Position numbers and translations under genes: made by a program | Part shown: in pieces, positions 1 through 11,773 of the stretch | Numbering within the stretch: the stretch's first letter is position 1 | Layout of the letters: the number at the start of each line of letters is the position of its first letter | Origin: Ornithodoros turicata | Lineage: Eukaryota > Arthropoda > Arachnida > Ixodida > Argasidae | NCBI RefSeq assembly: GCF_037126465.1 | Contig: NC_088206.1 | Coordinates: 57,144,841-57,208,840 of the forward strand | Length of the DNA: 64,000 bases | Reading direction: 5' to 3' | Notes under the pieces: generated by a model | The model's database searches: none | What the model saw: the letters and a program-made list of their open reading frames with translations, nothing else | Told to the model about the DNA's origin: nothing

Positions 1-347
1 TTCGGGTGAAACAAAGGGCATATGAAAGAAGCCACTGCCGCGACACTGGGACGAGAAAGAAGAACCTTTATATTTCCGCTCGGAACTGGGGCAGTGAATG
101 GCCGCGGTATTCAAACACTTGTCCGAGCTCCACAAAAGCTTGTCTTTTTTCTCCTGCAGGAGGGGATTATAAAAGGAGGACAAGCAGGTTGTCACAAATA
201 GCTCTCTTTGCTGATATTATGATTCACTTTTCCGAAGGTTTACCTAGAACAAAAAGGTGAAGGACCGCAAAGATTTCGGGTAGATGTCAGGTTTTACCCG
301 AATTGTTGAAACCTGGTTCGGGGGAACTATCGGGTTTAACCCGAAAG
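1..347 (+). repeat. hAT-type MITE, family A, left part cut by window edge
   Basis: This sequence aligns by eye along its length with 10204-10690 and, inverted, with 57374-57871. It ends near 347 in the motif gtttaacccgaaagcgaag, followed by a degenerate copy of the family terminus. It lies in the intron before the hydrolase exon at 474. The short open frame at 6-260 is not a gene, because the other copies do not preserve it. Confidence 0.75.
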
Positions 348-473
348 CGAAGAAACCTCTGTATACTGCAAGTCACATTCAAGGAAACCGCGTGTTACAG
401 GAAGCGAACTTTACATTGGTGAAATTTGATTGTGGACACTGCTCCCTAACGCCAAACGACTTTCATCTCGTAG

Positions 474-736
474 GAGTGCTGCAGTGTGCCATGAACTACC
501 ATCGCGCAAATCTCAACTTTGACACTGGCATACCTTCCGGATATATAATGGTGCCAACGCTGATACTTTGGGGCGAGAGAAGCATGTACCTATCGAAGCG
601 CCTGGCGCATCTCAGCATACGGCGGGCCTTGGGGCGGGTGGAGCTGCTGCCAACAGCGGGACATTGGGCTCATCGCGAGTGCGCTGTGCGTGTCAACGAT
701 CACATTCGTTCTTTCCTTCAAAGCAGTGGTCCTTGA
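474..736 (+). CDS. Terminal exon of an alpha/beta-hydrolase (epoxide hydrolase-like) gene
   Basis: The exon follows a tag acceptor at 471-473 and needs one base from the previous exon, so it opens as Gly-Val-Leu-Gln-Cys-Ala-Met-Asn-Tyr-His-Arg. That matches the P-G-A-L-x-x-x-x-N-Y-Y-R stretch typical of EPHX3/EPHX4-type hydrolases. Next comes VPTLILWGER, the strand that carries the acidic catalytic residue in this fold, and then GHWAHRE, which holds the catalytic histidine. The reading ends with HIRSFL and a TGA at 734-736. The enzymes hydrolyse epoxides or related esters and are usually membrane-anchored. The nucleophile and the N-terminal half lie left of the window. Exact subfamily is uncertain. 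Confidence 0.72.
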
Positions 737-1171
737 AGGAGGAAATCCTTGCTGCTCTCTTCAACTGTGTCGTTAAAGAGTCGCTGTTTGTTGGTCCCGT
801 ATATTGAACAATAGTGAGAGTAGGCAAGCTGGTCGGCTGTTTACAGCAGGAACAAAATGCACAGATTAAGCATGATACGTAGGCATGAGCCACAACGGTA
901 CCTAGGGTTTCACATCTGTATGGTTTTAAAAATGCCAAAGATGATTGAGATTCATTTGTCAAACACATTTTAGAATTGTTTTCATCATTTACGTAGGGAC
1001 ACAGGATTACATTGGTGACTTGCCACATTACACTTTCTTATCAACATGGTGTTGTGATTTTTACCAGTCATTTAAAAACTGTAACACCATAACTGCTCAA
1101 TAATTTCACATTTAACATCATCTACATTCGTCCGCTCGGCTGCTGAAAAAAAAAAGCTCTCAGGACTCAGG

Positions 1172-1177
1172 AATAAA
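1172..1177 (+). promoter_or_regulatory. Candidate poly(A) signal of the hydrolase gene
   Basis: This is an AATAAA hexamer 436 bases after the hydrolase stop. A second AATAAA lies at 2170-2175. Which of them is used, if either, cannot be told from sequence alone. Confidence 0.3.
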
Positions 1178-1869
1178 AATTTCGATACTTTCAGTGGAGG
1201 ATCGTTGAGGTAACGGCTTTGGCTTTCACTAAGGCAAAATCAACGATCTCGTTTCATGAATTTAATAAGCACAAAAAATGTGCACTTCTTTTCTTCTCCA
1301 TAAAATTATTGCACTCATTACATGATACTGTGTGACTTGTACAATTTGTGTGTGTGTGTATCATTTTTAATTTTGAATTGTTTGTGCACACATTTTGTGT
1401 GTAGATTTGATGCAGCTGTTCACGCACAACAAAGTCTACGTATGTCTTGTTTGTGCCAAATGAAATGCGCACTCCAGTTTTGCATGCATTTGGTGCAACC
1501 CTAGCACACAGTGGAACCATCTTGTGTTGTTCACTTGGGAACTTACTTGTTTGACACTTTGAAAATGCCCATCTTATGGTCAGGATCAAGCACTCATCAC
1601 CCATTGGTCAAGGACCAACCCGTGAAGTCTAATAGCGTCGTTATTAACGTTTTATTTCATGGAGTTTTAAGTGCTATATAAGTTATCACATATACTGCTA
1701 TCAGGTCAGGTCTTCACTCGTTCACTGGGCATACTGTTCGTTCACGTTATGAATACTCGTTCAAACCCATAGCTCAGCATTTAGGGCCTCGAAAATTCAC
1801 GATCACAATCATCTGATAAGGCGTGAGTTCAGCCGCGGCTACAAACTCGTGAAGGTCGACATGGCGTAT

Positions 1870-1988
1870 CGGTGAGCTCGATCATACTGCATATTAGCAC
1901 ACTCACCAGATGACACCACACCTGCTCTGTTTAGAAGTGTGATGTTATCTGCTGAGCGCACTAATATGCGTCATGATCGAGCTCACCG
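1870..1988. repeat. Foldback, arms about 51 bp, short loop
   Basis: The left arm 1870-1920 begins cggtgagctcgatcat, and its near-complement ends at 1988 as atgatcgagctcaccg. Roughly 17 bases separate the arms. Outer pairing (cacaatc before, gattgtg after) suggests that the left arm was interrupted by an insertion of about 55 bases at 1812-1868. Confidence 0.7.
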
Positions 1989-4339
1989 ATTGTGATTGTG
2001 AGATTTCTAGGCTGGAAATGCCGAGCTATGTTTAAACCTTAACTCCAAAAAGTTTACAGCTCTATTCTTTGCTTGCAGAGGTACATATTTTGTAACCGTT
2101 TCCCTTCGTTTATATTATTTTTATGACTCTACACTTTTTGTCTCCCTGCACTGTGTACTGCCATGAGGGAATAAAGGTATTTGTTTGTTATCACTAATCA
2201 GAGGTGCTGGTATGATATGTGATACGATGTGGTCTCTTCCTGTGTATACCCAAGCAAGAATGACGTGTCGGGGTAGGACATTCTTAACTTAAGAGCAACT
2301 TCTTTATTTGTGATTCTACTTTAATGTGATTAATGACTGCACTTCAGGCAGGTGTAAATTTCGTAAAAATCTTCCCTAAATATGCACCCTTTTGTTACTT
2401 TCTTTCAATATAGAAACGAAACGTACATTTACCCTAAAAGTAAATGAGTGAACGATATCTTGATCTTGTCTCATATTTTGTAACAAGGCGGTATTAAATG
2501 AGTTATGAAACGACTCCGCCCTTTTTCAGGAATCTCGTAAGGACTTGGGAGATCTGTCTCCTGAATGCGACAGTCAGGCCATGCGATTTCCCTTTCGGAA
2601 TTGGCAGCGCGATGCGAGGCGTGCCTGTTCCCATGGTAGCCGTCTACTTCTCTCGACGGAAATTCTGTGTGTGGTGTCGCGCCCTTTCTATTGTGGACTC
2701 ACATCGAACTTTGTAGAAGTTCGCTTCTGCAAATGCTATTACAAAAACTGCGTGCGCCGGAGAAAAACATAAGGCTTTGCTTATTGAAAACCGTCGAGCC
2801 CGTTTATAACGATACCGACGGGAACGCGATATCCGATCGCTATATCAGGGTATTGTTACGCACGGACTTTGGCGAAATCGATGGCAGGAACATGTCAGCG
2901 AAGCAGAATGGCGCTGAACATTTATCTAGAGATTGACGCAGCTCTGTGTCACATTCCATGAAAGCTTTTACTACGATTGCATAACCGCCGATGCCACAGG
3001 GGGGTCCGCACCTCCTGAGACTGATGATCTCGTCTGTTGCTTGTCATACGTTATCGTAGTCATCATCGTCCACACTATGGAATCCGCGTTGTCCATTAGA
3101 CGCGCACCTGTCTGCCAACTCCCATTTTGGAAGGCACTACACTCCGCAGCACGACGAACGCCCGTTTAGGAAGTAGAAGACTAAACTCACCCGAATCGGT
3201 ACCTTACACCCAATTACCCTATGTGATACTGTATGAGCGAAGAGTAGCGACACGCCATTCAGTAGCCTTGCTTAACGATACAGGAAAACGCGGAATTCGC
3301 TCCAGCAAAGGACCTCGACGTGTTTTTTTATCAACGCAGGGAAACATTCGAGGATAGAAAAAAACTCTTATCCTGCGGCGAGGAGTCTCTAAGCAGTTCG
3401 CAGGTGTGTTTGATGGCACGTGCAGCGTACCTTTGCAGACGATACCGTTGCGCTTTTGACGAGAACAATAATCAAGGAACACGCCACCGCTGGCTTACTT
3501 CTATTTGTCTTATTGCACTTAAGTGTGATTCTCCAACGCCTTGGGTTATGATAGCCCCCCCTCTGATATGAGGGACTTCCGACGCCCCTGCTTTCCTCAA
3601 TAGAACGCATCCGGGAGCCGCATACGCCATAGTAACGTACAACTCCTTAGAAACACTTGAGGGCGAAAGAGCGATATGGAGAGGGAGCAACCACCGTTAC
3701 TTCTCGCGAGCGCCTGCGAAGTCGCGCCAGTCGCGCGCTCTACAACAACGCGCGCATCAAATCCCCGTCAGTCACTCGCGGTGGCTGCGGCTTTTCAAAG
3801 TGCCTCCCACCTTCGTTTTAGAAAAAAAGTGTATTGCTTCTTTTTCGCGCGTTTCAGAAACAGCCCGTAAAATTTTGATCGCTATACGCGAGCAAGCGCT
3901 TTCATGACGATTGTTACATCGAGTTTTCTCTCGTTCGTTTGTGTTTCTCCTTTGTTCATAACTTCCCAGGCTCAGGGAAATGCTACCAACAACATCGAAG
4001 TCATGCATGTAGTAATTAAATAAGTGGGCTGACGAGCACCAGCAATTTGATCGTAATATCGGAGTCATCGTTGTACCGAAAATCGCAATAGACTGGCTCG
4101 ACTTGTTTGGACAACAGCACTACAAACCGCGCATTGAACAGATGTGGTTACAGACGTCTTCTCAACCCGTATAGAAGCGGGAAAATAATATAATAATGAT
4201 ATGCTGTATCATCATTATACCAAATTACTGTTATTTCTTTCTTGTCCTAGGTCCTCCTCTTAGTCCAATACACATCGATCACCATTTCAGTCCGCATTTC
4301 GACATGTCTTGCAAAATATTTTCGTGGTTCTGTTATCCC

Positions 4340-4843
4340 TACACTCTAAGAAAGAAAAGAGTAGTTTTAGTCATTTTGGGGACTAAATGCATTGCCACAA
4401 AAATTAGTCCCTTTCGGGAGTAAATGCATGGGTATAAATGAATGTCACAGGGTGATGACTGCATTTCACGCTGTATTCTAACAGTCCTAGGTACATCCTT
4501 CTTTTTCGTGCACCTCTATGTAGGCTCACGCTGTTGGTGGGCACGTAAAACCAATAAATAAATAAATCATTCATGTGCATGAATGAAAACATTTTGAATT
4601 AAACCGTCAACTGTGACATGTCGAGTGATATAAAATCTTGCGACGTGCTTAGGGCACAATTTCGCAAGAAAGAACCGCGAACTATTCCTCCCTCTGTGTT
4701 GGTGGAAAATTGCCATAAAATTCACATAGAGCCTGGGGAGTAAATTTCGTGGTTAGGGGACTAAAGTGGGGAGTAGTTGGCAATCTAGGGGACTAGAAGC
4801 TGCAATTACTCCCCATTCTACTCCTCTTTTTCCTTACAGTGTA
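4340..4843. repeat. MITE with TACACTSTAAG termini
   Basis: The left end reads TACACTCTAAGAAAG and the reverse complement of the right end reads TACACTGTAAGGAAA. Both run on into a GAGTAG-like block and copies of gggGAcTAaa motifs. TA dinucleotides sit at both ends, consistent with TA target duplication, though they may be part of the terminus. A related end occurs at about 15713-15722. Confidence 0.7.
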
Positions 4844-5676
4844 GCTAGGAATTTGCTTGTGGTTTACAGATTGGGAGTGCGTAGCAATTTCATAGGGGGC
4901 TCTGACACCTATATTAGCTGGCTAGTACCCTGCATATTCACGTAAGATATATTGATATCAGAAAACTTTAGGGCGATGTAGTAAGGTCTTCGGAGGGAGG
5001 GCGAACCCCTGTGCACGTGCAATAGCTGCGGTCACCTACTCTGAGCCACAGGGCGCCAGAGAAAATATGACGTTGCTTTCATTCTTAGGACACTCATCAC
5101 GCACGATGTTCGTGTCCTTATTGTGCTTTATTGCAATATTAACAGCGCAATAATATTGACGACGAGGAAAAGGACAAAAAGGCGAGCCAGCGCGCACCGA
5201 ACACACCTTCGACCACCGATCAAGAACCAATCCATCTCAGTCGGCAATCCTGTCCGCTTCCTACTTGCATGCTATTTCCACTCTTTCCCTCTGCTATCGG
5301 TTCTCTGCCGCTTATATAATATTAATAGCAGCACCTTTTTCCTGAGTCGTTTGATTTCATTAATAGCATTATCTGACAATGACTGGATCGAGCTCATCAA
5401 TTACACTATCATATTTCATTGGCTACTTATTACGTTATAACACACAATGCATGGATATTATCGTCAGCATACGCAGATAATGTCAAAGCTAAATCATATT
5501 CCCAGAGTTTCAACACACAACGTAATATATGTTGCACTACATAGCCAGTTTACCTGCGTTCTCGAGGTTGTCAAAGCCCATGCTGCGATGTCCATATTGC
5601 TTTGTGTTACGCATACGTACGGCGGTATAAATATAGAACAACTTCGTCAATAACTCATTCATTTTCTTCCCAATAT
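4844..5676. other. No gene seen
   Basis: This is unclassified sequence. TTTATT at 5127-5132 would be a minus-strand poly(A) signal about 545 bases after the stop of the 203-codon ORF, but this is weak evidence. Confidence 0.4.
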
Positions 5677-6288
5677 CTACACTGTATCACTGGTCATCGA
5701 ATCGCCGTCCAAATTAACATTTCTAAAGAATGTCGGATCGGGTTCCAGGTTTAGTGGCCGTCGTGGGACCCTGACGTGCCAGGTCACCCTTAACGGAGGC
5801 GTCGAAGATCCCATATTGAATTCACACTTTGTCGACTCGATTATCAGCACAATAAGGACGCCATAGAGGACGGTCCAGGTGGTGTACTTGGCGAGCAGAA
5901 ACGCTGCGCACACGGCGAAAGGAATGGCCATGAACTCCCAGAAGTCCCTCGTTCTTTTAGTCCTTGCGTACTTCGAAGTCAGCATGGAGACAACGATGCT
6001 CGTGAAAGGAAATAATGTGAATGAGATGATTAAAATAGTGATAGCCGTCGTTATTGCAGGTAACCTGACGTCCACCGTGTCATGGGTCTCTTCAGAGGTC
6101 GTCTGTGGTCCTCCATGGTCAGTGGCCTGCGGAGTTGGTACAGGAAGCCTGCTCGCACAGGACGACGGAGCCGCGTGGTTTGCGAGGATCGGAGTTGATA
6201 TTGTTAGAAGTAAATATACTAGAAAAAGAATTTTGAAAGAAGAGAAGCGATACATGACTAGGGTGGTAATTTTGACTCGCGATGTCAT
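5677..6288 (-). CDS. Unrecognised 203-residue membrane protein ORF
   Basis: This is an uninterrupted reading frame in unique-looking sequence. The first Met is at 6288. A second Met, 11 codons in (6255), directly precedes a basic residue and a hydrophobic run (ILFLVYLLLTI) that ends ILA-N, which looks like a cleavable signal peptide, so the second start may be the real one. A Thr/Pro/Ser-rich stretch follows. Two strongly hydrophobic segments come next (ITTAITILIISFTLFPF and, after a basic loop, FAVCAAFLL through VLYGVLIVLIIE), and then a polar C-terminal tail of about 50 residues. The layout suggests a secretory-pathway membrane protein with three hydrophobic segments. I do not recognise the family. 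It could be a single-exon gene, one exon of a larger gene, or a chance ORF. Confidence 0.42.
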   Translation of the reverse strand: MTSRVKITTLVMYRFSSFKILFLVYLLLTISTPILANHAAPSSCASRLPVPTPQATDHGGPQTTSEETHDTVDVRLPAITTAITILIISFTLFPFTSIVVSMLTSKYARTKRTRDFWEFMAIPFAVCAAFLLAKYTTWTVLYGVLIVLIIESTKCEFNMGSSTPPLRVTWHVRVPRRPLNLEPDPTFFRNVNLDGDSMTSDTV

Positions 6289-7660
6289 AGTGATGTTGAT
6301 GGTGATCGAGATTTTGCAGTAAGTAATACTAATAATTATAATATATTATTTAACAAAATTAATATACATTGTCAATGAGGGAAGCATACAAATGGACTCA
6401 ATTTTTTCTCTCTCTCTCTAAGTCGAGTTCACGAAGATATAGTATTGTCTAAGTGGTTTACTTCACGGTCTCAATAATTCGTGGATTCGGATGGGCGCAC
6501 GTTCGGGGGAACATTTGGCTGGACCTTATTTTTCCTATACATGTCTACACGATGGAACATTTCATTGTTCAGAGCGCTGGGTGTCCAGTAAGCTACTAAA
6601 GAGTGCTACGTTGCGGCCATCGACACATTGACTTTCGTTGATTTGATTGATTTCGTTGCAAGGCGAAGCGTTGCAAAGTATTTCTCGAGTTTCGCGGAAA
6701 ATAAGTCCTCCCGAAAGTTATTTACGAAATACACCCGTAGAACTCAATTGCACACATATTCTTGCCTGATAATTGGCGTCGCGACAAGCAGTAATGGTGC
6801 AATAAATATAGTACAAAAAACTGTTCAAGTCAGTCAGTCTCGCCCAGCGAAACTTGTTTGGGTTATGGCATGCCAGCTATGTAGCGGGATTAAGGCATGT
6901 TGAACAAAACACTGTCTCGATGCTGACCGGATGCTCGGAAAGTGTCATCTGACCTACCTCTGCAGTCTTGTCTTGTCTATGTATCATTTATATACGAGAG
7001 GAAGCCCTCGTTTTACTTTCTTCTTTTGTGCGGTATATTGTGTGTCCCATAAGGACTATACCTGGTGCGTCTCATTATTTCGGGAGATATACAATACCTT
7101 GACTGTGTTCAAACGCTAACTTAATTGAACAACAACAACTTAATTCGAATCCCTGCTTGTATCCCGAAAAATTTGGACCAAATAGGGGGCCGAGCACTTA
7201 ACCTTGCGGAACGCTAGAGGTAACGGGGAGAGGGGTATAGTGCAACTGTTCTGCACTAACACTGATTGTGATTTATCCCGAAGGTAAAAAATCAAGCCAT
7301 TTAATGTAATGATCATTTGCCAGAATAATTTTGTGAAGCTTCTTCAGTAACTTCTGGTGAGATACAACGGTTCAATGCTTTCGAAAAGTCGAGGAACAGC
7401 ACACCGATGTGCCCTCCTGTGTCTAAGATATCTGCGAATATTTGCACATTTTCGGTGAGTTAAGTTGTAGTAGATACTCCCTGCTACACCTTCAAAAAAA
7501 AAAAAAAAAAAAGGGAAGAAAAAAGAAATCACGCGCCACAACCCCTAAATGGATGAACCCCCACAGAAAGGAGAAAGAAAGGTGAACAGATAAAGAGAGA
7601 AAAAGATCAGCCCTTCCCGGTCATCGAACTGTATGTGCACATGCGTAGCTGCAGTAATTT
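6289..7660. other. No gene seen
   Basis: This is mostly unclassified. Bases 6640-6720 contain tttctcgagtttcgcggaa-type sequence related to the TTCGCG-rich element at 44387-45090, so a decayed copy may lie here. A pure A tract of about 18 bases is at 7495-7512. Confidence 0.4.
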
Positions 7661-7803
7661 ATTCAGACCCCCCTGCCCCCCCCCCCCCCAACATCCCACC
7701 CCAAGTTTTTGGAGACGCCCCACTTTTTTTTTTTTTTACAGCTGTAATAATAACCCCCCAAATTTTTTGCTACCCCTATGTCTGTGATTCTGGATAAACT
7801 ACT
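7661..7803 (-). repeat. Fragment of TTTATCCAGA-ended repeat
   Basis: Read on the minus strand, it matches the start of the repeat at 62197-62437. Both have gtttatccagaat, then aaatttggggggt, then a tattat stretch. It contains long poly-C and poly-T runs. Full element boundaries are not visible. Confidence 0.55.
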
Positions 7804-7928
7804 GCGTAGCTGCATCCCTTACGAGTAAAAGGAATTGCGAGAAACTACGCGTATAACAGGAACGAGGAACTCGACGACACATGCCTATAGAACGCGGTCC
7901 TAAAATACAGATTCGATATCACTGCTCT

Positions 7929-8885
7929 CTATGAAGTTGAAAGTGCTGATAACGTTGCATCTTCCTTCTTGGGTTCCCATACACCCAGCACCTCGACTAT
8001 ATCGAGGGTTCTATTCTCGAAGCGGTGTAGAGCAGACTCCAATGTAGCTCTTTGGGATGCATATCTTGCGCAGTGCATGCGGATGCGTTCCATGTTTTCC
8101 GCAGATGCACAGACTGGATAGTTTGCTGAACTAGTCCTGCCGACTTTATGGACAAATTGTTGACCATACGGAACGTTAAGGCGAAACCGATGCAAAAGTG
8201 TTTGTATAGGTCGCGGTATGCTGGACGGAACACGGAATTTCAGCTCCGGGTCTATCTGGTGAAGCAAGGATGAACGTCTGTACGTCGGCTTCTAACTATT
8301 GCCTTCTGCATATGTCTTATGTCAGCAATTTTAACAGGTGTTTCACATCTGACCTGGAATATGCCACCGGGTGTTCCGTTGACGATGTAGGTGCGCTATA
8401 ACTACTATCTCATCTGCAGCTTCATTACCCTGTATGCCAATATGTCCAGGAATCCACTGAATCAGTATGTCGTGGCCAGCATCTACTGCTTTCTTGTATG
8501 CGATGAGAATATCCCGTACTATATCTGTCCCGTATCTGTAGCTGTTGTATAATTGACATCGTGCATCCTGATTTGTGGACAGGCACCACACGATCACATT
8601 TCCACGCACGACGCGTTGCCGCAAGTTGGAGAGATGTGCTGAATATAATATAAAGGTACTTGGAGCACCACTCTGCATAACAACGAAGAAATAAATGGAA
8701 GGCATGCCATTCGGTCCTGCACTGTTTTGTGTTGAGAGATTTGCTAAGATAACGATAACACACCCTGAGCGGTATCGCAGGTTTCTGGAACAGTAATTAT
8801 AGGGTGATTGCAGAATAAAGACGACTGTTACTATCAACAGTGAATACAGAACAAAAATGGTCATGAAACTCTTCCCCAATCTCAT
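7929..8885 (-). pseudogene. Decayed LINE 3' end: RNase H domain and C-terminal tail
   Basis: The frame at 8343-8885 ends in IQWIPGHIGIQGNEAADE, the conserved RNase H motif (with active-site His and Asp) found at the C-terminus of I/Jockey-type non-LTR retrotransposon ORF2. After a frame break, 7929-8267 continues with IQTLLHRFRLNVPYGQQF and a degenerate zinc-knuckle (one C...H..C remains). It then reads ARYASQRATLES, a tail I associate with arthropod LINEs. At least two frame changes make it non-functional. The reverse-transcriptase core is not present nearby, so this is a 5'-truncated copy. Confidence 0.75.
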
Positions 8886-9561
8886 TGGGATGACTATAAT
8901 TTCCCTTTCGTTATGCAGTCTTATCTAGGTGACTAGGGGTACCCGCTAGATTACGCCAAAACTTCAAAAATCAATCAATATGGAAAGTAATAAAACTCGA
9001 TTGCTCGTTAGAAGGACAAATGTTGAAACAACATCTAAAATGCTTTGGCCAGGTAGCGAGATTATTTATTGGAAAATAAGTTGGTGCTGGGCAAGATTGA
9101 AGCCAAAGGAGAGACTATAAGATGGGTGGATAGTGTCATGGGGGGGGGGGGGGGGAATTGACCAACGGGAGTGCTGATTGTGTTGTAAATGGTGTCCGGA
9201 AAGCTTTACTTTTGTATCATCACAGCATCATTAATGCGTGCACTACGAACAGTAATGGACTTGAGCTAGGAACCTGGTATTACGTGTGCATAGGTTCAGA
9301 AGTGGCACAGACGTAGCCTTGAAGTTTTGTCAAGTATACAGGATGTGTGCAGATAAAATGTATCCACGTCTGCGCATGTCTGAGCGTTGTGGGCACACAC
9401 CCTGTACTTCGAACAATCTGACAGCCCTGCTTGATTCTATGATCAATTCGTATGTGATGCTGGATCAAATGCTTTAGTGATTTTAGAGATGCAAAGAAAA
9501 TGTGTGGTGTGATTATCTATAGCAGTGGAAAGATCACTGACAGGCCCTCCAGAAATCCGTA
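8886..9561. other. No gene seen
   Basis: This is unclassified sequence with a poly-G run of about 16 bases at 9139-9154. Confidence 0.4.
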
Positions 9562-9724
9562 TACAGTCGGACCTCGTTTTATGAACCCTCGATATACGAA
9601 TTCCCTCAACTTACGAACGGCTCCACAGGGAACCAAACTTTTCCGTGTATCTTGACCTCGTTTTACAAACCCTCGATATCCGAACTATGAACGGATTATT
9701 AGGGAACGGACCCAAAGTATCAGG

Positions 9725-9880
9725 AAAAAAGATCCAAAGGGAAAAAAGATCCATACGGAAAGAAGATCCACTAGTGGATCTTCTTTCCCTATGGATCTTT
9801 TTGCCGCATGGATCTTCTTTCTCGCTTGGATCTTCTTTCCTTATGGATGTTTCTTCCGTATGGATCTTTATTCCCTCTGT
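9725..9880. repeat. GGATCTTCTTTCC minisatellite, tract 1
   Basis: Imperfect 15-20 base units (tatggatcttctttccc and variants) repeat here, inverted in the first part of the tract and direct in the rest. The switch at actagtggatc makes a local palindrome. Confidence 0.75.
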
Positions 9881-10203
9881 CACGTGACCACGTTGGAACT
9901 TCTTTGTGTTGTACAGTTGCAGTTCATATTGCGACATGGCTCCTTGCGTACATGTTTTCCTCCTAAGAAGTAATGTACGTAGTACCTATCCACGGCATGG
10001 TTTGCATTCACCCCTGCCTCCAGCCAACCCAGCGAATCAGCTACGAGCTCTTCAAGCCCTCATCACATTTTTAACAGCAACAGGGCTCCTGCGTGAGCTC
10101 TGAACATTCATCATCATTCACCATCACCCCTCAAGCAATGCAATAGGTTGCCGCCTCAGCACGAAACATCCCACTACATCGCCGTCACTTAAGCATTCCG
10201 AGC

Positions 10204-10690
10204 AGGGTTCTTCGTTTTCCGGTTTTATGATTTTTCAAATTCGGGAGGGAAAAATCGGGTGATATTTACAACCGAGAATTCGGGGAGAAATCGGACGCCA
10301 TGATCTCTGTTTGATATGTTACCAGGGAAGTTTCGGGTGAGACGAATGGCATATGAAGCAAGCCGCTGCTGTGACACGGGGACGAGAAGCAAGAATATTT
10401 ATATTTCCGACCGGAACTAGGGCAGTGAATGACCGCGGTAGTCAAACACTTGCCCGAGCTCCACAAAAGCTCGTCTTTGCATGCAGGAGGTGATCATAAA
10501 TAGAGGACAAATAGGTTGTCACAAATAGCTCTTGGCTGGTATGATTTACTTTTGCGACAGTTTAAGGAGAACGACAAGTTGAAGGACCACAAGAATTTCG
10601 GGTAGATACCGGGTTTTATCCGAATTCTTGAAAACGTGTTCGGTACGGAACTATCGTGAAAAATTGGGTTTAACCCGAAAACGAAGTACT
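10204..10690 (+). repeat. hAT-type MITE, family A, nested in pogo-type element
   Basis: It starts agggttcttcgttttc and ends near cccgaaaacgaag. The interior matches 1-347 and the inverted 57374-57871. It sits inside the TA-flanked pogo-type element, so it probably inserted later. Target duplication is not clear in this copy. Confidence 0.75.
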
Positions 10691-11159
10691 CTAAGCACTC
10701 GTTGTTATTGTTGTTGTTTACTGTATTTCATGAATTCTTCACAATCAATATTTTTAGAGTAATAAGTAATAATATCCTTAATATGTAAACTGCAAGGAAG
10801 ATGTTATAAAAAATACCGCCTATACCGCTAATACCGCCAACAAGCCGTCTGCTGGTTCCCTGTCCGAATGACAATCCATCATTTCAGTCGAAGAGATTCC
10901 GATCACCCGGTACTTCTCCTGGTACTTCGAGAGCTTCTGGATCGAAAATGCTATCATCAAAGACATATGGGGTCAATTCAAGAATACCGAGCCTCGAACC
11001 ACGAACATGGTAGAAGACTGACACAACGGCTCACTAAGTCGAATCGACAGGCGGCACCCCAGTTTGGCAGAGCTGTTGCAGTGGCTTCGAACCTCGCAGC
11101 ATGCCACTTCATGTCGGATGCGTGCTCTGAGGCTTGATCCCATTCCCTTTCCCTATTGA

Positions 11160-11330
11160 CCTTTTTACCGCGTGGATCTTCTTTCCCTATGGATGTTTCT
11201 TCCGCATGGATCTTCTTTCTCGTTTGGATCTATTTTCCCTTTGGATCTTTTTTCCATCTGTCACGTGACCCCGTTGGATGTTCTTTCCCGATGGATCTTT
11301 TTTCCCGTTGGATCTTTCTTCCACAAGCGA
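11160..11330. repeat. GGATCTTCTTTCC minisatellite, tract 2
   Basis: These are direct imperfect units like the second half of tract 1, for example tggatctttttt and tggatgttctttccc. Both tracts lie within the same composite element. Confidence 0.75.
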
Positions 11331-11563
11331 GTAGACAAGCCATTCTGACCTCGATATACGAACGGGCGTTATGAACGTACAGAGGGCAGGCCAATGGACC
11401 GGAGGATAATGAAAGTTCCTCAGTACATGCTGCCAAGGTCAAACATACAATGTCCCAAAGTCGCTACGTTCCCCAAACATGGTTCACCATTTCCTGAAAG
11501 AATAATTCGGGCGTTTACAGCCGAACGGTTGTGAGTTTGGACCAGGTCTCCGAGATGGAAACA

Positions 11564-11773
11564 TCTTGCCGTTTTAAGAGAAGGTGTTCAGTTCTGACAG
11601 CCGGTGACAAGCGTGATATTTGCCGTTGGAAACAGTCTCATCCGCGCGCGATACGGTACTTTGAGGACCGGGTGGATGAGTCAAGTGTCAGACTTCTGTC
11701 ATCTCTTCTAAAAAGGATAGACGATGCAGAAAGTATGGTGCAAAGCACAATTACGCAGTATTTTCAAAAATAA
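11564..11773 (+). pseudogene. Internally deleted pogo-like transposase remnant
   Basis: From the Met at 11564 the frame reads 69 residues to a stop. The N-terminal part (FKRRCSVLTAGDKRDICRWK) resembles the opening of the helix-turn-helix DNA-binding domain of pogo/CENP-B-like transposases. It then jumps straight to an acidic C-terminal tail (YFEDRVDESSVRLLSSLL) ending QSTITQYFQK. The last motif fits a PCNA-interacting PIP box (Q-x-x-I-x-x-Y-F), a feature known from the pogo transposase C-terminus. The whole DDE catalytic core is missing, so it cannot catalyse transposition. Confidence 0.6.

Larger units (their letters stand above)
737..4339. other. Non-coding stretch after the hydrolase gene
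   Basis: It holds the probable hydrolase 3' UTR, the foldback at 1870-1988, and unclassified sequence from 2480 to 3900 with many short overlapping ORFs in all frames. None of these resembles a known protein. Bases 3690-3900 are richer in CpG than their surroundings, which could mark a promoter, but no gene was found downstream of it. Confidence 0.5.

Noticed and set aside
6..260. 84-codon ORF at the window start
   Set aside because: It lies within the hAT-type MITE shared with 10204-10690 and 57374-57871, and the other copies do not keep the frame.
2498..3571. Cluster of overlapping ORFs of 70-90 codons
   Set aside because: Frames overlap on both strands, none has a recognisable motif, and no splice pattern joins them.
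5879..6322. 147-codon plus-strand ORF
   Set aside because: It is antisense to the 203-codon ORF, whose signal-peptide and membrane layout is more protein-like.
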